Below are positions 32,308 through 41,892 of a stretch of 64,000 bases of DNA, in pieces. Every line of letters starts with the position of its first letter. Within the stretch, counting starts at the first letter, position 1. The stretch is taken from positions 1-64,000 of the forward strand of contig CANGHW010000002.1 in NCBI GenBank assembly GCA_947453695.1. Reading direction: 5' to 3'. The translations under genes were made by a program, and so were the position numbers. This DNA is from Opitutia bacterium. GTDB lineage: Bacteria; Verrucomicrobiota; Verrucomicrobiia; Opitutales; Opitutaceae. The notes under the pieces were generated by a model. That model ran no database searches. It was not told where the DNA came from and was given only the letters and a program-made list of their open reading frames with translations.

Positions 32308-34686
32308 CTAGCCGGCCGCGGTATCGGCCCGAAAGGCCGCGCGCATGCCCGAAGTCACGATCAGGAGCGTCGCCAGCGAATTTACCGGCATGAGGATCGC
32401 GGCAATTAGCGGATTCATCCGGCCGGCCACCGCGAGCCCGACGGCGAGGAGGTTGTAGGCGATCGAGAACACCAAAATCACCGTCTGGGTGCGACGGCGC
32501 ACGACGTTGACTTCGAAGAGCGCGCGGATGCCGCCGATGCCGCGACCCAGGTAATAGAAATCCGCCTTCTGCTCCAACGCCCCACGGTGGATCACCGGAG
32601 TGCCCCGACAGGCGGCACGTTCGAAGGCGAGGCTGTCGTTGACGCCGTCGCCCAGCATGAGCGCATCGTCCGGGGCGTGAGTGTCGAGCCAGGCCGCCTT
32701 GGCCTCGGGGCTCAGTTCACCCAGCGCGCGCTCCGCGGGCAGGCCGAGTTCAGCGGCCAAACGCGTTACTTTTCCACTGCGATCACCCGAGAGGATGTGG
32801 GCAGTGAGACCGCGCGCCTCCAGGCGGGCCAGTTCACGCTTCGCGTCGGGCCGCGCGGCGTCGGAAAAATGGAAGCGCGCCACGACGACACCCGCCCGCG
32901 TCAACTCGGTATCGTGCTCTTCATCGATCGCGATCGCCCGCCATGCGGGGCGACCGAGCGACCACGGTCCGAGTTCGACGCCGTAGCCGGGCGTTTCCCG
33001 CACGTCGCCGTCCGCCGGAGTGAGCGGTCCTGCCGCAAGTAAGTGTTCGAGCAGGCACTGGCTAACCGGATGGGCGTTGCCACTGACCAAAGCCAACAAG
33101 GCGGAACGGGCTTCGACCTCGAGCGACTGGAGTGCCTCGGGATTGAGCAGCACCGGCGTCTCCAGAGTGAGCGTCCCCGTCTTATCAAAGATCACTCGGC
33201 GCACGCGGTTGAGCCGCGACCACACTCCACCGTCGCGCACAAATACGCCGCGGCGCCGTAACGCGAGCGTAGCGAGTTCGTCGGCCAACGGAAACGCCAG
33301 TGCCACGGCGCACGGGCATGAGACCACTAGCACGGCAGTAACGACTGCCCACGCGTGGGCGGCGTCGTGTGTCGCCATCCACCAGCCGATTCCGGAGGCG
33401 GCGGCGACGATCAGGATGCCGGCGAGGTAACCGCGCACGATTTTCTCGAGAAATACCTCGCGCGAGCCGCGTCGCTGCGACGGCGCCAGCAACTGGGCAA
33501 GGAGCGATTCATTCCACGCCTGTTGGGTGACTAGGCGAGCGTCCCCGCGTCCGGCATTGATCGCCCCGGACGGGACACGTTGTCCGGCGCGGAAGGTCCG
33601 CGGCTCGGCTTCACCATTAATCGAGGCAAGGGAGAACACGGCCTCAACCTCCACCAGCCGGGACTCGACCGGGAGTGTCTGGCCGGCGGCGAGCAAGATG
33701 CGCTCCTGCCCCAGCAGTTGTTCCGGCGCAACCTCACCGCCCTCGGCGAGGCGAATACGGCGTGCGGCCGGCTGCTGTTTGAGGAGCCGGCGTTGGTTCC
33801 GTTCTACCGCGGACACCTGCGCCCAACGGCCGATTAACATCAGCAAAATGAAGCCTGAAACGAAATCAAAGTAGACGAAACGTTCTTCCCCCGACACCCA
33901 GCCATAAAGCGAGCCGAGGTAGGCACCAAGAATGCCGATAGCGATGGGGAGATCGATATGCAGCGCGCCCTCGCGCAGCGCCCGGACGGCACGATTCAAA
34001 AAATATGTGCCGCCGACGAGCAGCGAGAGCGTGCCAAACGCGAGCGAGAGCAGACCGAAGAGCCGGGCATATTCAAACGAGGCCTCCATCCCGAAATACA
34101 CGGGCAGCGTGAACAGCATGACGTTCATCGTAAACGCCACGCAGAGACCGATGCGTTTCGCGAGACTGCGGCTCTCTGGGTCGCCCTTGGCTTCGCCGGC
34201 CGGACCGGCAAGGTAGCCGAGGGCCTGGAGCGCGCGGGCAAAGTCCGCCGCGCGGAACTCTCCCCGCACCCAGTGCAGGCGCATGGTGCCAAGTTGGGCA
34301 TTGACGACGATGTCGCGCGCGCCCGCTTGTTTCTGGAAAATCCGCTCGATCAACCACACGCAGCCCGCGCACGAGATGCCCTGCACATCCAGGACGAGCT
34401 CGGGAATTTTGGCGCCCGCAGTTTCGGCATCTTGTTGCGCCGCCTCAAGCCAGGCGTAGTCCCGCGGTTGAAAAACCGCGGCGTCGGCGGGCGACGTTAC
34501 CTCGTCCTTGATGCGGTAGTAACCGGCGAGCCCCTGCTCATGCACGAGTCGAAACACATAGGAACATCCGGCACAGCAAAAGCTCGACTCCTCGGCGCGC
34601 GCATCGAGGAGCGGCGCACCGCAATGGCGGCACGACGGCCGCGCGGCGCGGCGCTCAACGGGTTCGGCGAGGGTGGCAGTGCTCAT
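32308..34686 (-). CDS. ccoI: Copper-transporting P1B-type ATPase for cbb3 oxidase assembly (CcoI/FixI)
   Basis: The 792-residue protein starts with a Cys-rich segment (CRHCGAPLL, FCCAGCSYVF), then an HMA domain with SCAGCVW, eight predicted membrane helices, the transport motif SCPCAVALAFP, phosphorylation motif FDKTGTLTLE and hinge MLGDGVNDSLAFE. The N-terminal Cys-rich part plus HMA is typical of CcoI/FixI. It exports copper from the cytoplasm to supply CuB of cbb3 oxidase. Position at the end of the cco cluster, 1 base after the SafE-like stop codon, supports this over a detoxification pump. Confidence 0.95.
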   Translation of the reverse strand: MSTATLAEPVERRAARPSCRHCGAPLLDARAEESSFCCAGCSYVFRLVHEQGLAGYYRIKDEVTSPADAAVFQPRDYAWLEAAQQDAETAGAKIPELVLDVQGISCAGCVWLIERIFQKQAGARDIVVNAQLGTMRLHWVRGEFRAADFARALQALGYLAGPAGEAKGDPESRSLAKRIGLCVAFTMNVMLFTLPVYFGMEASFEYARLFGLLSLAFGTLSLLVGGTYFLNRAVRALREGALHIDLPIAIGILGAYLGSLYGWVSGEERFVYFDFVSGFILLMLIGRWAQVSAVERNQRRLLKQQPAARRIRLAEGGEVAPEQLLGQERILLAAGQTLPVESRLVEVEAVFSLASINGEAEPRTFRAGQRVPSGAINAGRGDARLVTQQAWNESLLAQLLAPSQRRGSREVFLEKIVRGYLAGILIVAAASGIGWWMATHDAAHAWAVVTAVLVVSCPCAVALAFPLADELATLALRRRGVFVRDGGVWSRLNRVRRVIFDKTGTLTLETPVLLNPEALQSLEVEARSALLALVSGNAHPVSQCLLEHLLAAGPLTPADGDVRETPGYGVELGPWSLGRPAWRAIAIDEEHDTELTRAGVVVARFHFSDAARPDAKRELARLEARGLTAHILSGDRSGKVTRLAAELGLPAERALGELSPEAKAAWLDTHAPDDALMLGDGVNDSLAFERAACRGTPVIHRGALEQKADFYYLGRGIGGIRALFEVNVVRRRTQTVILVFSIAYNLLAVGLAVAGRMNPLIAAILMPVNSLATLLIVTSGMRAAFRADTAAG

Positions 34687-34687
34687 G

Positions 34688-35383
34688 TTAGAAGCAGATA
34701 AAGGACGAGGGATCAGGGCCGGCGAACCCGAGCGTGCCGCGGAGACGCCAACCGACGACGAGCGCTGCGCTCAGGGCGAGGCTCACGCGCACGCGGCCCA
34801 ACCACAGCGGCGAGAGTTTCTGCCGCACCCACTGAAACTGCGATTGCGCGAGCCAGAGGAGCGGCACCGTCCCGAGACCGAAAGCCAACATGAACTCGAC
34901 GCCACGGAGGGCCGAGCCGGAGAGCAGCGCAAGGCTGGCGACAAAATAGAGCGGGCCGCAGGGCAGGAGCGGCGTGGCGAAACCGAGGGCCGCAGCCGCC
35001 TCGACGCGAGAGCGCCCACGAAGGGCGGCCTGCAGTTTCCACGTGAGGCGGGTCAGGGCGAAGAGCTTCGGAATGTGCCGCTCCCACTGCAGCGCCAGGC
35101 CGACAAAAAAGAGCACCATCACCCACGGCAGCCACCGCAGCACAGGCTCGGCCAGCCATTGGAGCGGCGCACGGCCAAGCCCGCCGGCGAGCGCGCCGAG
35201 GGTCGCATAGCCCGCGAGGCGCGAGAGGTGGTAAACGGTGCTCACGGTCTGCACATCGGATTTGTCGCCGCGCACGGGCATCAACGAACAGGCGAGCGGA
35301 CCACACATGCCGGCGCAGTGCAGACTTGTGACCAGACCCGCGACAAACGCGGCGCCAGGAGAGTTGATGGCGGCGAGTTCCAT
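34688..35383 (-). CDS. SafE/DsbD-like membrane protein of the cbb3 assembly cluster
   Basis: The 231-residue membrane protein has the motif SLHCAGMCGPLACSL near its start and a second CysPro motif ATPLLPCGPLYF, the pattern of the TauE/SafE (DsbD transmembrane-like) family seen next to ccoI in many bacteria. About six membrane helices are visible. A role in copper handling or thiol transfer during oxidase maturation is inferred from the conserved Cys/His motif and neighbourhood. It is only 6 bases downstream of the 50-residue protein and directly upstream of ccoI. Confidence 0.85.
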   Translation of the reverse strand: MELAAINSPGAAFVAGLVTSLHCAGMCGPLACSLMPVRGDKSDVQTVSTVYHLSRLAGYATLGALAGGLGRAPLQWLAEPVLRWLPWVMVLFFVGLALQWERHIPKLFALTRLTWKLQAALRGRSRVEAAAALGFATPLLPCGPLYFVASLALLSGSALRGVEFMLAFGLGTVPLLWLAQSQFQWVRQKLSPLWLGRVRVSLALSAALVVGWRLRGTLGFAGPDPSSFICF

Positions 35384-35389
35384 GGAGGT

Positions 35390-35542
35390 TTAGCGCGACG
35401 TGGCGAGCGGCACTTCGGCGACGCGATGTTGCGCGGCGTAGCGGATCCAGCCGGTCCAGACCGAGGCCTGCACGAGGAAGGCCACGATCACCCAAACCCA
35501 GAGTTTACTTTTTCGGGGAATGGTCGTCGTCGTGTTTTCCAT
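35390..35542 (-). CDS. 50-residue single-span membrane protein in the position of FixH/CcoH
   Basis: ATG 35542 lies within the 3' end of ccoG (38-base overlap), which implies translational coupling. The product is basic at the N-terminus (MENTTTTIPRKSKLW), has one membrane helix (VWVIVAFLVQASVWTGWI) and a short tail. The usual gene here, ccoH/fixH, encodes about 150 residues with a periplasmic domain; this one keeps only the anchor-sized part. It may be a reduced FixH or an unrelated small assembly factor. Confidence 0.7.
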   Translation of the reverse strand: MENTTTTIPRKSKLWVWVIVAFLVQASVWTGWIRYAAQHRVAEVPLATSR

Positions 35543-36956
35543 GGTGACGCTTCTCCTCTTCGTCTTCGCGCAGAAGTTTGGCCTCGGGTCCGAGGAACTC
35601 CACGTCGCGGGTAAGTTGAAACTTGCCGGCCTGATCCGCCACGCGGACGGCGAACACAAACGGTCCGGTGTAAGTCTTGCGGGACTGCTGTAGAACGAGG
35701 GGCTGAACGATCTCGCCGAGCGCGGGAACTTCGACGGCGGTGGTGAGGCCGGTCTGGCTCAGGCCTTCGGGCGCGCGGGCCAGCGTGAGGACAAAACGTT
35801 CGGGCTGGTTCCGCTTGTTTACGATGCGCACGAGGAACTGGTTACGCACGGTGTCGTCGTTGACGATATACGGGGCGCCCGTGATGCGGGTGACACCGAA
35901 GTTGGCCGGGCGAATGGTCGAGACGGCCCAAGTCGCCACACCTGCGCCAATGAACAAAAGAGCGGCGTAAAGAATCGTGCGCGGGCGAATCCAGCGCGTC
36001 GGCTTTTTTGCCAAATTGTTTTGCGACGCGTAGCGGATGAGGCCGCGCGGTTTGTTGATGCGCGTCATCACGCTGTCGCAGGCATCAATGCAGGCGGTGC
36101 AGGCGACGCACTCCATCTGGAGACCCTGGCGAATATCGATGCCCGTGGGGCAGACCTGCACACACTTGTTGCAGCCGATGCAATCGCCCGCGCCCTCGGT
36201 GCCCGGCTTGCCGCGCGGCTCACCACGGAGGACGTCGTAGCCGACGGTAACGGTATTATCGTCGTTCAGTGCGGACTGGATGCGGCCGTAGGGGCAGAGG
36301 ACGATGCAGACCTGCTCGCGGAACCAGCAGAAGATGAAGTAGGTGAGACCTGTGTAGGCCATCATGAACACAAATGTGCTCCAGTGCTCCGAGGGCGCGT
36401 GACGCACCATGTCCCAAACTTCCGGCACCGAGACAAAGTAGGCGAGAAACAGGTGCGTGAGGATAGCCGAGACGACGATGTATACCGCATGCTTGAGAAT
36501 CCGTTTAGCAACCTTGCCGGCCGTGAGCGGGGCCTCGGCGAGGGCGCGGCGGGCGACCGAGTCGCCCTCGATCCACACTTCGATCCGACGATAAATGTGC
36601 TCGAGGAAGACCGTCTGTGGGCAGGCCCAGCCGCACCAAACGCGACCGAGCAACGAGGTGATGAAGAAGAGCGTGAAACCCAACCCCGTGATGACGAAGA
36701 ACAGGAGCCACATGTCCTGCGCGGCAAAGGTAAGGCCGAACAGGTGGAACCGCCGCTCCGCCACGTCGAGGAAGACGGCGGGGTAGCCATTGATCTTAAT
36801 CCACGGAAGCGAGAGATAAAACGCGATCAGCCCATAGGCGGAGAGGCGGCGCGCGACCGCGAATCTGCCCTGCGTGTCGGCAGGATAGAGAAAGGGGCGC
36901 GAGCCGTCTTCGCGAATGGTGGTGACGGAGTCACGATTGGGCTGAACGGGTTTCAC
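35505..36956 (-). CDS. ccoG: cbb3 oxidase accessory polyferredoxin
   Basis: The 483-residue protein uses a GTG start at 36956, 10 bases after the ccoP stop. It has about five membrane helices, the CGWACPQTVFLEHIYRRIE motif, CIVLCPYGR, and two 4Fe-4S clusters in CIGCNKCVQVCPTGIDIR and CVACTACIDACDSV. The C-terminal third is an Ig-like FixG domain ending in a charged His/Asp tail (RHHGKHDDDHSPKK). CcoG reduces Cu(II) during cbb3 maturation in studied bacteria. The ATG near 36966 is out of frame. Confidence 0.96.
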   Translation of the reverse strand: MKPVQPNRDSVTTIREDGSRPFLYPADTQGRFAVARRLSAYGLIAFYLSLPWIKINGYPAVFLDVAERRFHLFGLTFAAQDMWLLFFVITGLGFTLFFITSLLGRVWCGWACPQTVFLEHIYRRIEVWIEGDSVARRALAEAPLTAGKVAKRILKHAVYIVVSAILTHLFLAYFVSVPEVWDMVRHAPSEHWSTFVFMMAYTGLTYFIFCWFREQVCIVLCPYGRIQSALNDDNTVTVGYDVLRGEPRGKPGTEGAGDCIGCNKCVQVCPTGIDIRQGLQMECVACTACIDACDSVMTRINKPRGLIRYASQNNLAKKPTRWIRPRTILYAALLFIGAGVATWAVSTIRPANFGVTRITGAPYIVNDDTVRNQFLVRIVNKRNQPERFVLTLARAPEGLSQTGLTTAVEVPALGEIVQPLVLQQSRKTYTGPFVFAVRVADQAGKFQLTRDVEFLGPEAKLLREDEEEKRHHGKHDDDHSPKK

Positions 36957-36966
36957 ACAGTTTCAT

Positions 36967-37545
36967 TTATTTGGGGGCGACTGGAATCCAGGCGTCCTGT
37001 TTCTCGATCGCTTCGCCTTCTTGGTGGTAACTCAAGATGTAAGCGGTAACTTCGGCCGTTTTCTTGGGCCCAAGAATGGGCCCCCAAGCCGGCATACCTT
37101 TCGCGAGCACGCCCTTGTCGATCGTCGCATGGATCTGCGAAGGCAGGCCACCGTGGATCCACAGTTTATCCACGAGATTCGGGCCGATGGCGCCCGTGAG
37201 TTTCTCCGTGTGACAACTGGCACAGGTGGTGTTGAAGGTCACACGACCTGCGTCCACGAACGTGGAATTGCGGCTCATTTTCCACAGGCTCGAGTCATCC
37301 GCCGCGGGAGCGGACGCAAGCTTGGCGGCCTCGATCTCTTTCATCGAGACCTCCACGCTCTGCGCGCCGGTGAGGCCGATGCGGAACCACTCGTAGTAGG
37401 ACCAATAGCCCACCCAGAACACGATGGTCGCATAAAGGGTGAAGAGCCACCAGTTGGGGAGGCGTTTGTCGAACTCCTGGATGCCGTCGTAAGTATGCGG
37501 CCGGAGTTGGTCGTCGGACGGGGAACTGGGCTTATTCGGATTCAT
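36967..37545 (-). CDS. ccoP: cbb3 oxidase subunit III with a single haem c
   Basis: The 192-residue product has the CcoP N-terminal anchor (YDGIQEFDKRLPNWWLFTLY and a membrane helix) and one cytochrome c domain with CASCH and the distal Met in AKGMPAWGPIL. Standard CcoP has two CxxCH sites; only one is present and the protein is about 100 residues shorter than diheme forms. It passes electrons from soluble or membrane cytochrome c to CcoO. The gene overlaps ccoQ by 14 bases and lies 10 bases upstream of ccoG. Confidence 0.94.
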   Translation of the reverse strand: MNPNKPSSPSDDQLRPHTYDGIQEFDKRLPNWWLFTLYATIVFWVGYWSYYEWFRIGLTGAQSVEVSMKEIEAAKLASAPAADDSSLWKMSRNSTFVDAGRVTFNTTCASCHTEKLTGAIGPNLVDKLWIHGGLPSQIHATIDKGVLAKGMPAWGPILGPKKTAEVTAYILSYHQEGEAIEKQDAWIPVAPK

Positions 37546-37717
37546 GACGGGCGGCAGGAGTCTGGGTGGCGAAAGGGAGAGATTCGAAGCGTTCGACCTC
37601 CGGGCGCTTCATACGCAAGGTGCGCCACCCGAGGGTGACGTAGATCGTCGCAGCGGTGATAAACGCCGCGATCGTGAACAGAGCGGCGGAATCTTCGAAG
37701 ATGAGTCGGCGAAACAT
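37532..37717 (-). CDS. ccoQ: cbb3 oxidase small subunit CcoQ
   Basis: This 61-residue protein has one membrane helix (DSAALFTIAAFITAATIYVT) and a short polar tail, at the canonical position between ccoNO and ccoP. CcoQ stabilises the interaction of CcoP with the core. It overlaps ccoP by 14 bases and starts 54 bases after the ccoNO stop. Identification rests on size, topology and synteny since CcoQ is poorly conserved. Confidence 0.85.
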   Translation of the reverse strand: MFRRLIFEDSAALFTIAAFITAATIYVTLGWRTLRMKRPEVERFESLPFATQTPAARHESE

Positions 37718-37771
37718 GATGAACGTTGGGAGCTTAGGGTTGAGAGTTGGTGTTCGGACAGTTTGTCCGAA

Positions 37772-40090
<2,319 letters not shown>

Positions 40091-40117
40091 GACGGTAAGG
40101 AAAATACGGGCAGGGGT

Positions 40118-40357
40118 TCAGGAGTGATCGTGGGAGTGAAGGCAACCGGGACACGGCGGGCGTGATCCGTCACGACAGCCGCAACCATCACCGCGCACGC
40201 GGATCGGCACCGTCCGGGGAGTTTCTTCCGCGAGGGGGAGCAGCGAATCGCGCTCCGCACCGCTCAACCGGCTGCGAGCGTGTTCGCGTAGAAAAAAGAC
40301 GATGAAAGTCAGGACCAAACCCAGACTGATCGCGATGGTAAGTGGGACAACGGCCAT
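40118..40357 (-). CDS. ccoS: CcoS-like oxidase assembly protein with Cys/His tail
   Basis: The 79-residue protein has a single helix (PLTIAISLGLVLTFIVFFL) followed by the RLSGAERDSLLPLAEE segment, which occupies the CcoS position. It carries an extra tail rich in metal ligands: CGCRDGSRPPCPGCLHSHDHS (four Cys, three His, two Asp). CcoS is needed for cofactor insertion into cbb3 oxidase. The tail may bind copper. It is 6 bases downstream of the DUF2934 gene and 27 bases upstream of ccoNO. Confidence 0.78.
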   Translation of the reverse strand: MAVVPLTIAISLGLVLTFIVFFLREHARSRLSGAERDSLLPLAEETPRTVPIRVRGDGCGCRDGSRPPCPGCLHSHDHS

Positions 40358-40363
40358 GGGTAA

Positions 40364-40585
40364 TCAACGGGCTGCGGCCGGAAGCGAAGCAGGTGAGGCA
40401 TGGACCTGAGTGCGTCCACCATCGCGGCCACTATGATGGAGCAGCAGCTCCTTGGCGGAGAGCCAGTTATCCAGTTCGACTCCTTCGCGACAGCCGCCTT
40501 CCACCCAAAGGTGATAGGCAACCTTTTGGATTTCGGCCTCGGTCGGCTCACGATGCGGAGCAGGGCTGGCGCTTTTTTTCTTCAT
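40364..40585 (-). CDS. DUF2934 protein at the head of the cbb3 operon
   Basis: This 73-residue basic protein has the DUF2934 core PTEAEIQKVAYHLWVEGGCR followed by DNWLSAKELL. The function of the family is unknown. It is the first gene on the strand before ccoS (6 bases), so it is co-transcribed with the oxidase. A TATAGT hexamer at about 40608-40613 on the minus strand might be the operon -10, but no -35 or FNR-type TTGAT-N4-ATCAA site was seen in 40586-40756. Confidence 0.8.
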   Translation of the reverse strand: MKKKSASPAPHREPTEAEIQKVAYHLWVEGGCREGVELDNWLSAKELLLHHSGRDGGRTQVHASPASLPAAAR

Positions 40586-40756
40586 GGGAGCGGTGGGTGA
40601 GGGCCCAACTATAGGTGCAATGGCTCATCGCGGCTCCGCACGGCTTGGCGAGGGCTGCGCGTTTCTTGCCCTGTGGCAGCGATCCCGTCGCAAAAAATGC
40701 GCAGGGGTGGACAAGGAAAGCGGAGCAAGACCGCAAGGGCCGTGGCAGACTGCGGA

Positions 40757-41218
40757 ATGCAGGAAGAAATCGTGCAAGCTTTGCATGCCCGCCGTCCGCA
40801 GATCCGCCAACGATGGGAGGCATTGTTGCGCACCGAGCGAGCCACGTCGCCGTTAGCCAACCCCGATTCCCTCGTGCATCTCGTCGATTGGGCCCTGAAA
40901 GAGATACTTGGCAGCCTGAGTCTCAGCGTTTCGACCAACCAGCGCCTCACCCCAAAATCCGCAGAGCCGCATTGCGCCTGCGGCCGGAACCCCTACCTCG
41001 CTTTCTACTCAGCGGGAGAACAATCAATCTTGGAGGCGCTCATCCTCTCGCAAGCGGCGCAACCGGTGCTCGACCCCATCGCGCGGGATTCCGCTGTTGC
41101 GGAGCTTGGCACTGCTCTGCGCCGGCTGCGCAATTGCGAAGTGGAGTCATTTTGCGCGCTTTGCCAGCACCGTGCCACCGCGCTCGCGGCCAACTTGGTT
41201 GCGCAGTTACCAGTCTGA
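40757..41218 (+). CDS. Cysteine-rich protein divergent from the cbb3 operon
   Basis: From ATG 40757 the 153-residue product begins with a helical part (MQEEIVQALHARRPQIRQRW), followed by CACGRNPYLAFYSAGEQSIL and CEVESFCALCQHRATALA. The CxC and CxxC pairs could bind a metal or respond to redox. No domain was recognised with certainty. Position, sharing a 171-bp divergent intergenic region with the cbb3 operon, makes a regulatory or sensory role plausible but unproven. The longer frame from 40673 lacks a good start. Confidence 0.6.
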   Translation: MQEEIVQALHARRPQIRQRWEALLRTERATSPLANPDSLVHLVDWALKEILGSLSLSVSTNQRLTPKSAEPHCACGRNPYLAFYSAGEQSILEALILSQAAQPVLDPIARDSAVAELGTALRRLRNCEVESFCALCQHRATALAANLVAQLPV

Positions 41219-41266
41219 TTGCCCGGGAGTAGGCAGTCACCACTACCTGCAGCGCAGAACCTACCG

Positions 41267-41530
41267 CTAGACCTTCGCGCTATTGTCGCACTTAAAGTGG
41301 ACCTGCGAGCGCCGTTGGGCGTGTGCCCGTAACGCCGAAGTCTGCGCGCCGACCCGACGCTCGATCAGATAGCGGCGCTGCTCTTCCGCTTCATCGGCGG
41401 CGGCGAGCGCCGCCACGCAAAGGAGCGTCTCCGCCGGCGCGGCGAGACGACGGGCCGGGAACCCCGTGTGGGTCGCCAGCCAGCGCACAGTGTCACGCAG
41501 CGGATTGGAGGATGAGTCGGAAACAGTCAT
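41267..41530 (-). CDS. Hypothetical 87-residue protein, third in an ATGA-coupled operon
   Basis: ATG 41530 overlaps the ArsC-like stop by ATGA. The product (MTVSDSSSNPLRDTVRWLA to HFKCDNSAKV) has a helix-rich, Ala/Arg-rich middle (AAPAETLLCVAALAAADEAEEQ) and no recognised domain. Tight coupling to the ArsC-like gene is the main evidence that it is a real gene. Confidence 0.6.
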   Translation of the reverse strand: MTVSDSSSNPLRDTVRWLATHTGFPARRLAAPAETLLCVAALAAADEAEEQRRYLIERRVGAQTSALRAHAQRRSQVHFKCDNSAKV

Positions 41531-41892
41531 TTGCCAGAGAGTGCGGCAGACCATACCTCCTCGTCAAACCCCGTGAGGCCGATACCACGTCCGACCAGAA
41601 ACGGACGCTTCACCAGATTGCCATTGGCGGCCAGCAAGCCGAGGGCGACGGATTCAGAGAGAGCCGGCAGTTTCTCGCCCAGCTTCTGTTCGCGGTAGTC
41701 GCGGCCGGACGTATTGAAAAGCTTCCGCAGCTCTCCGCCTTGTGCAGCCAAAACCGAGCGGAGTTCGGCCGGCGATGGCGGTGTCTCGCGAATCGGTCGC
41801 TCAACGAAGGCATGACCTTGGGCACGCAGCCACTTCACGGCGCGGCGACAGGTATCGCAGTTGGCGTAGGTGTAGACAGTGTAGGTGTTCAT
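41527..41892 (-). CDS. ArsC/Spx-family protein
   Basis: The 121-residue thioredoxin-fold protein has a CxxC-type site (YANCDTCRRAVKWL, Cys12 and Cys15), PIRETPPSPAELRSVL, and KRPFLV followed by GIGLTGFDEEVW. These match the ArsC/YffB/Spx superfamily. True arsenate reductases use a single Cys with downstream Arg; the CxxC form fits Spx/YffB-like thiol enzymes as well, so arsenate activity is uncertain. ATGA overlaps on both sides tie it to the EEP protein upstream and the 87-residue protein downstream. Confidence 0.85.
   Translation of the reverse strand: MNTYTVYTYANCDTCRRAVKWLRAQGHAFVERPIRETPPSPAELRSVLAAQGGELRKLFNTSGRDYREQKLGEKLPALSESVALGLLAANGNLVKRPFLVGRGIGLTGFDEEVWSAALSGK

Noticed and set aside
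32308-34686. Copper resistance pump (CopA)
   Set aside because: The extra Cys-rich N-terminus and position at the end of a cco cluster fit CcoI better than a detoxification CopA.
40586-40756. FNR/ANR box for the cbb3 operon
   Set aside because: No TTGAT-N4-ATCAA or near match was found in the divergent region; a different regulator is likely.
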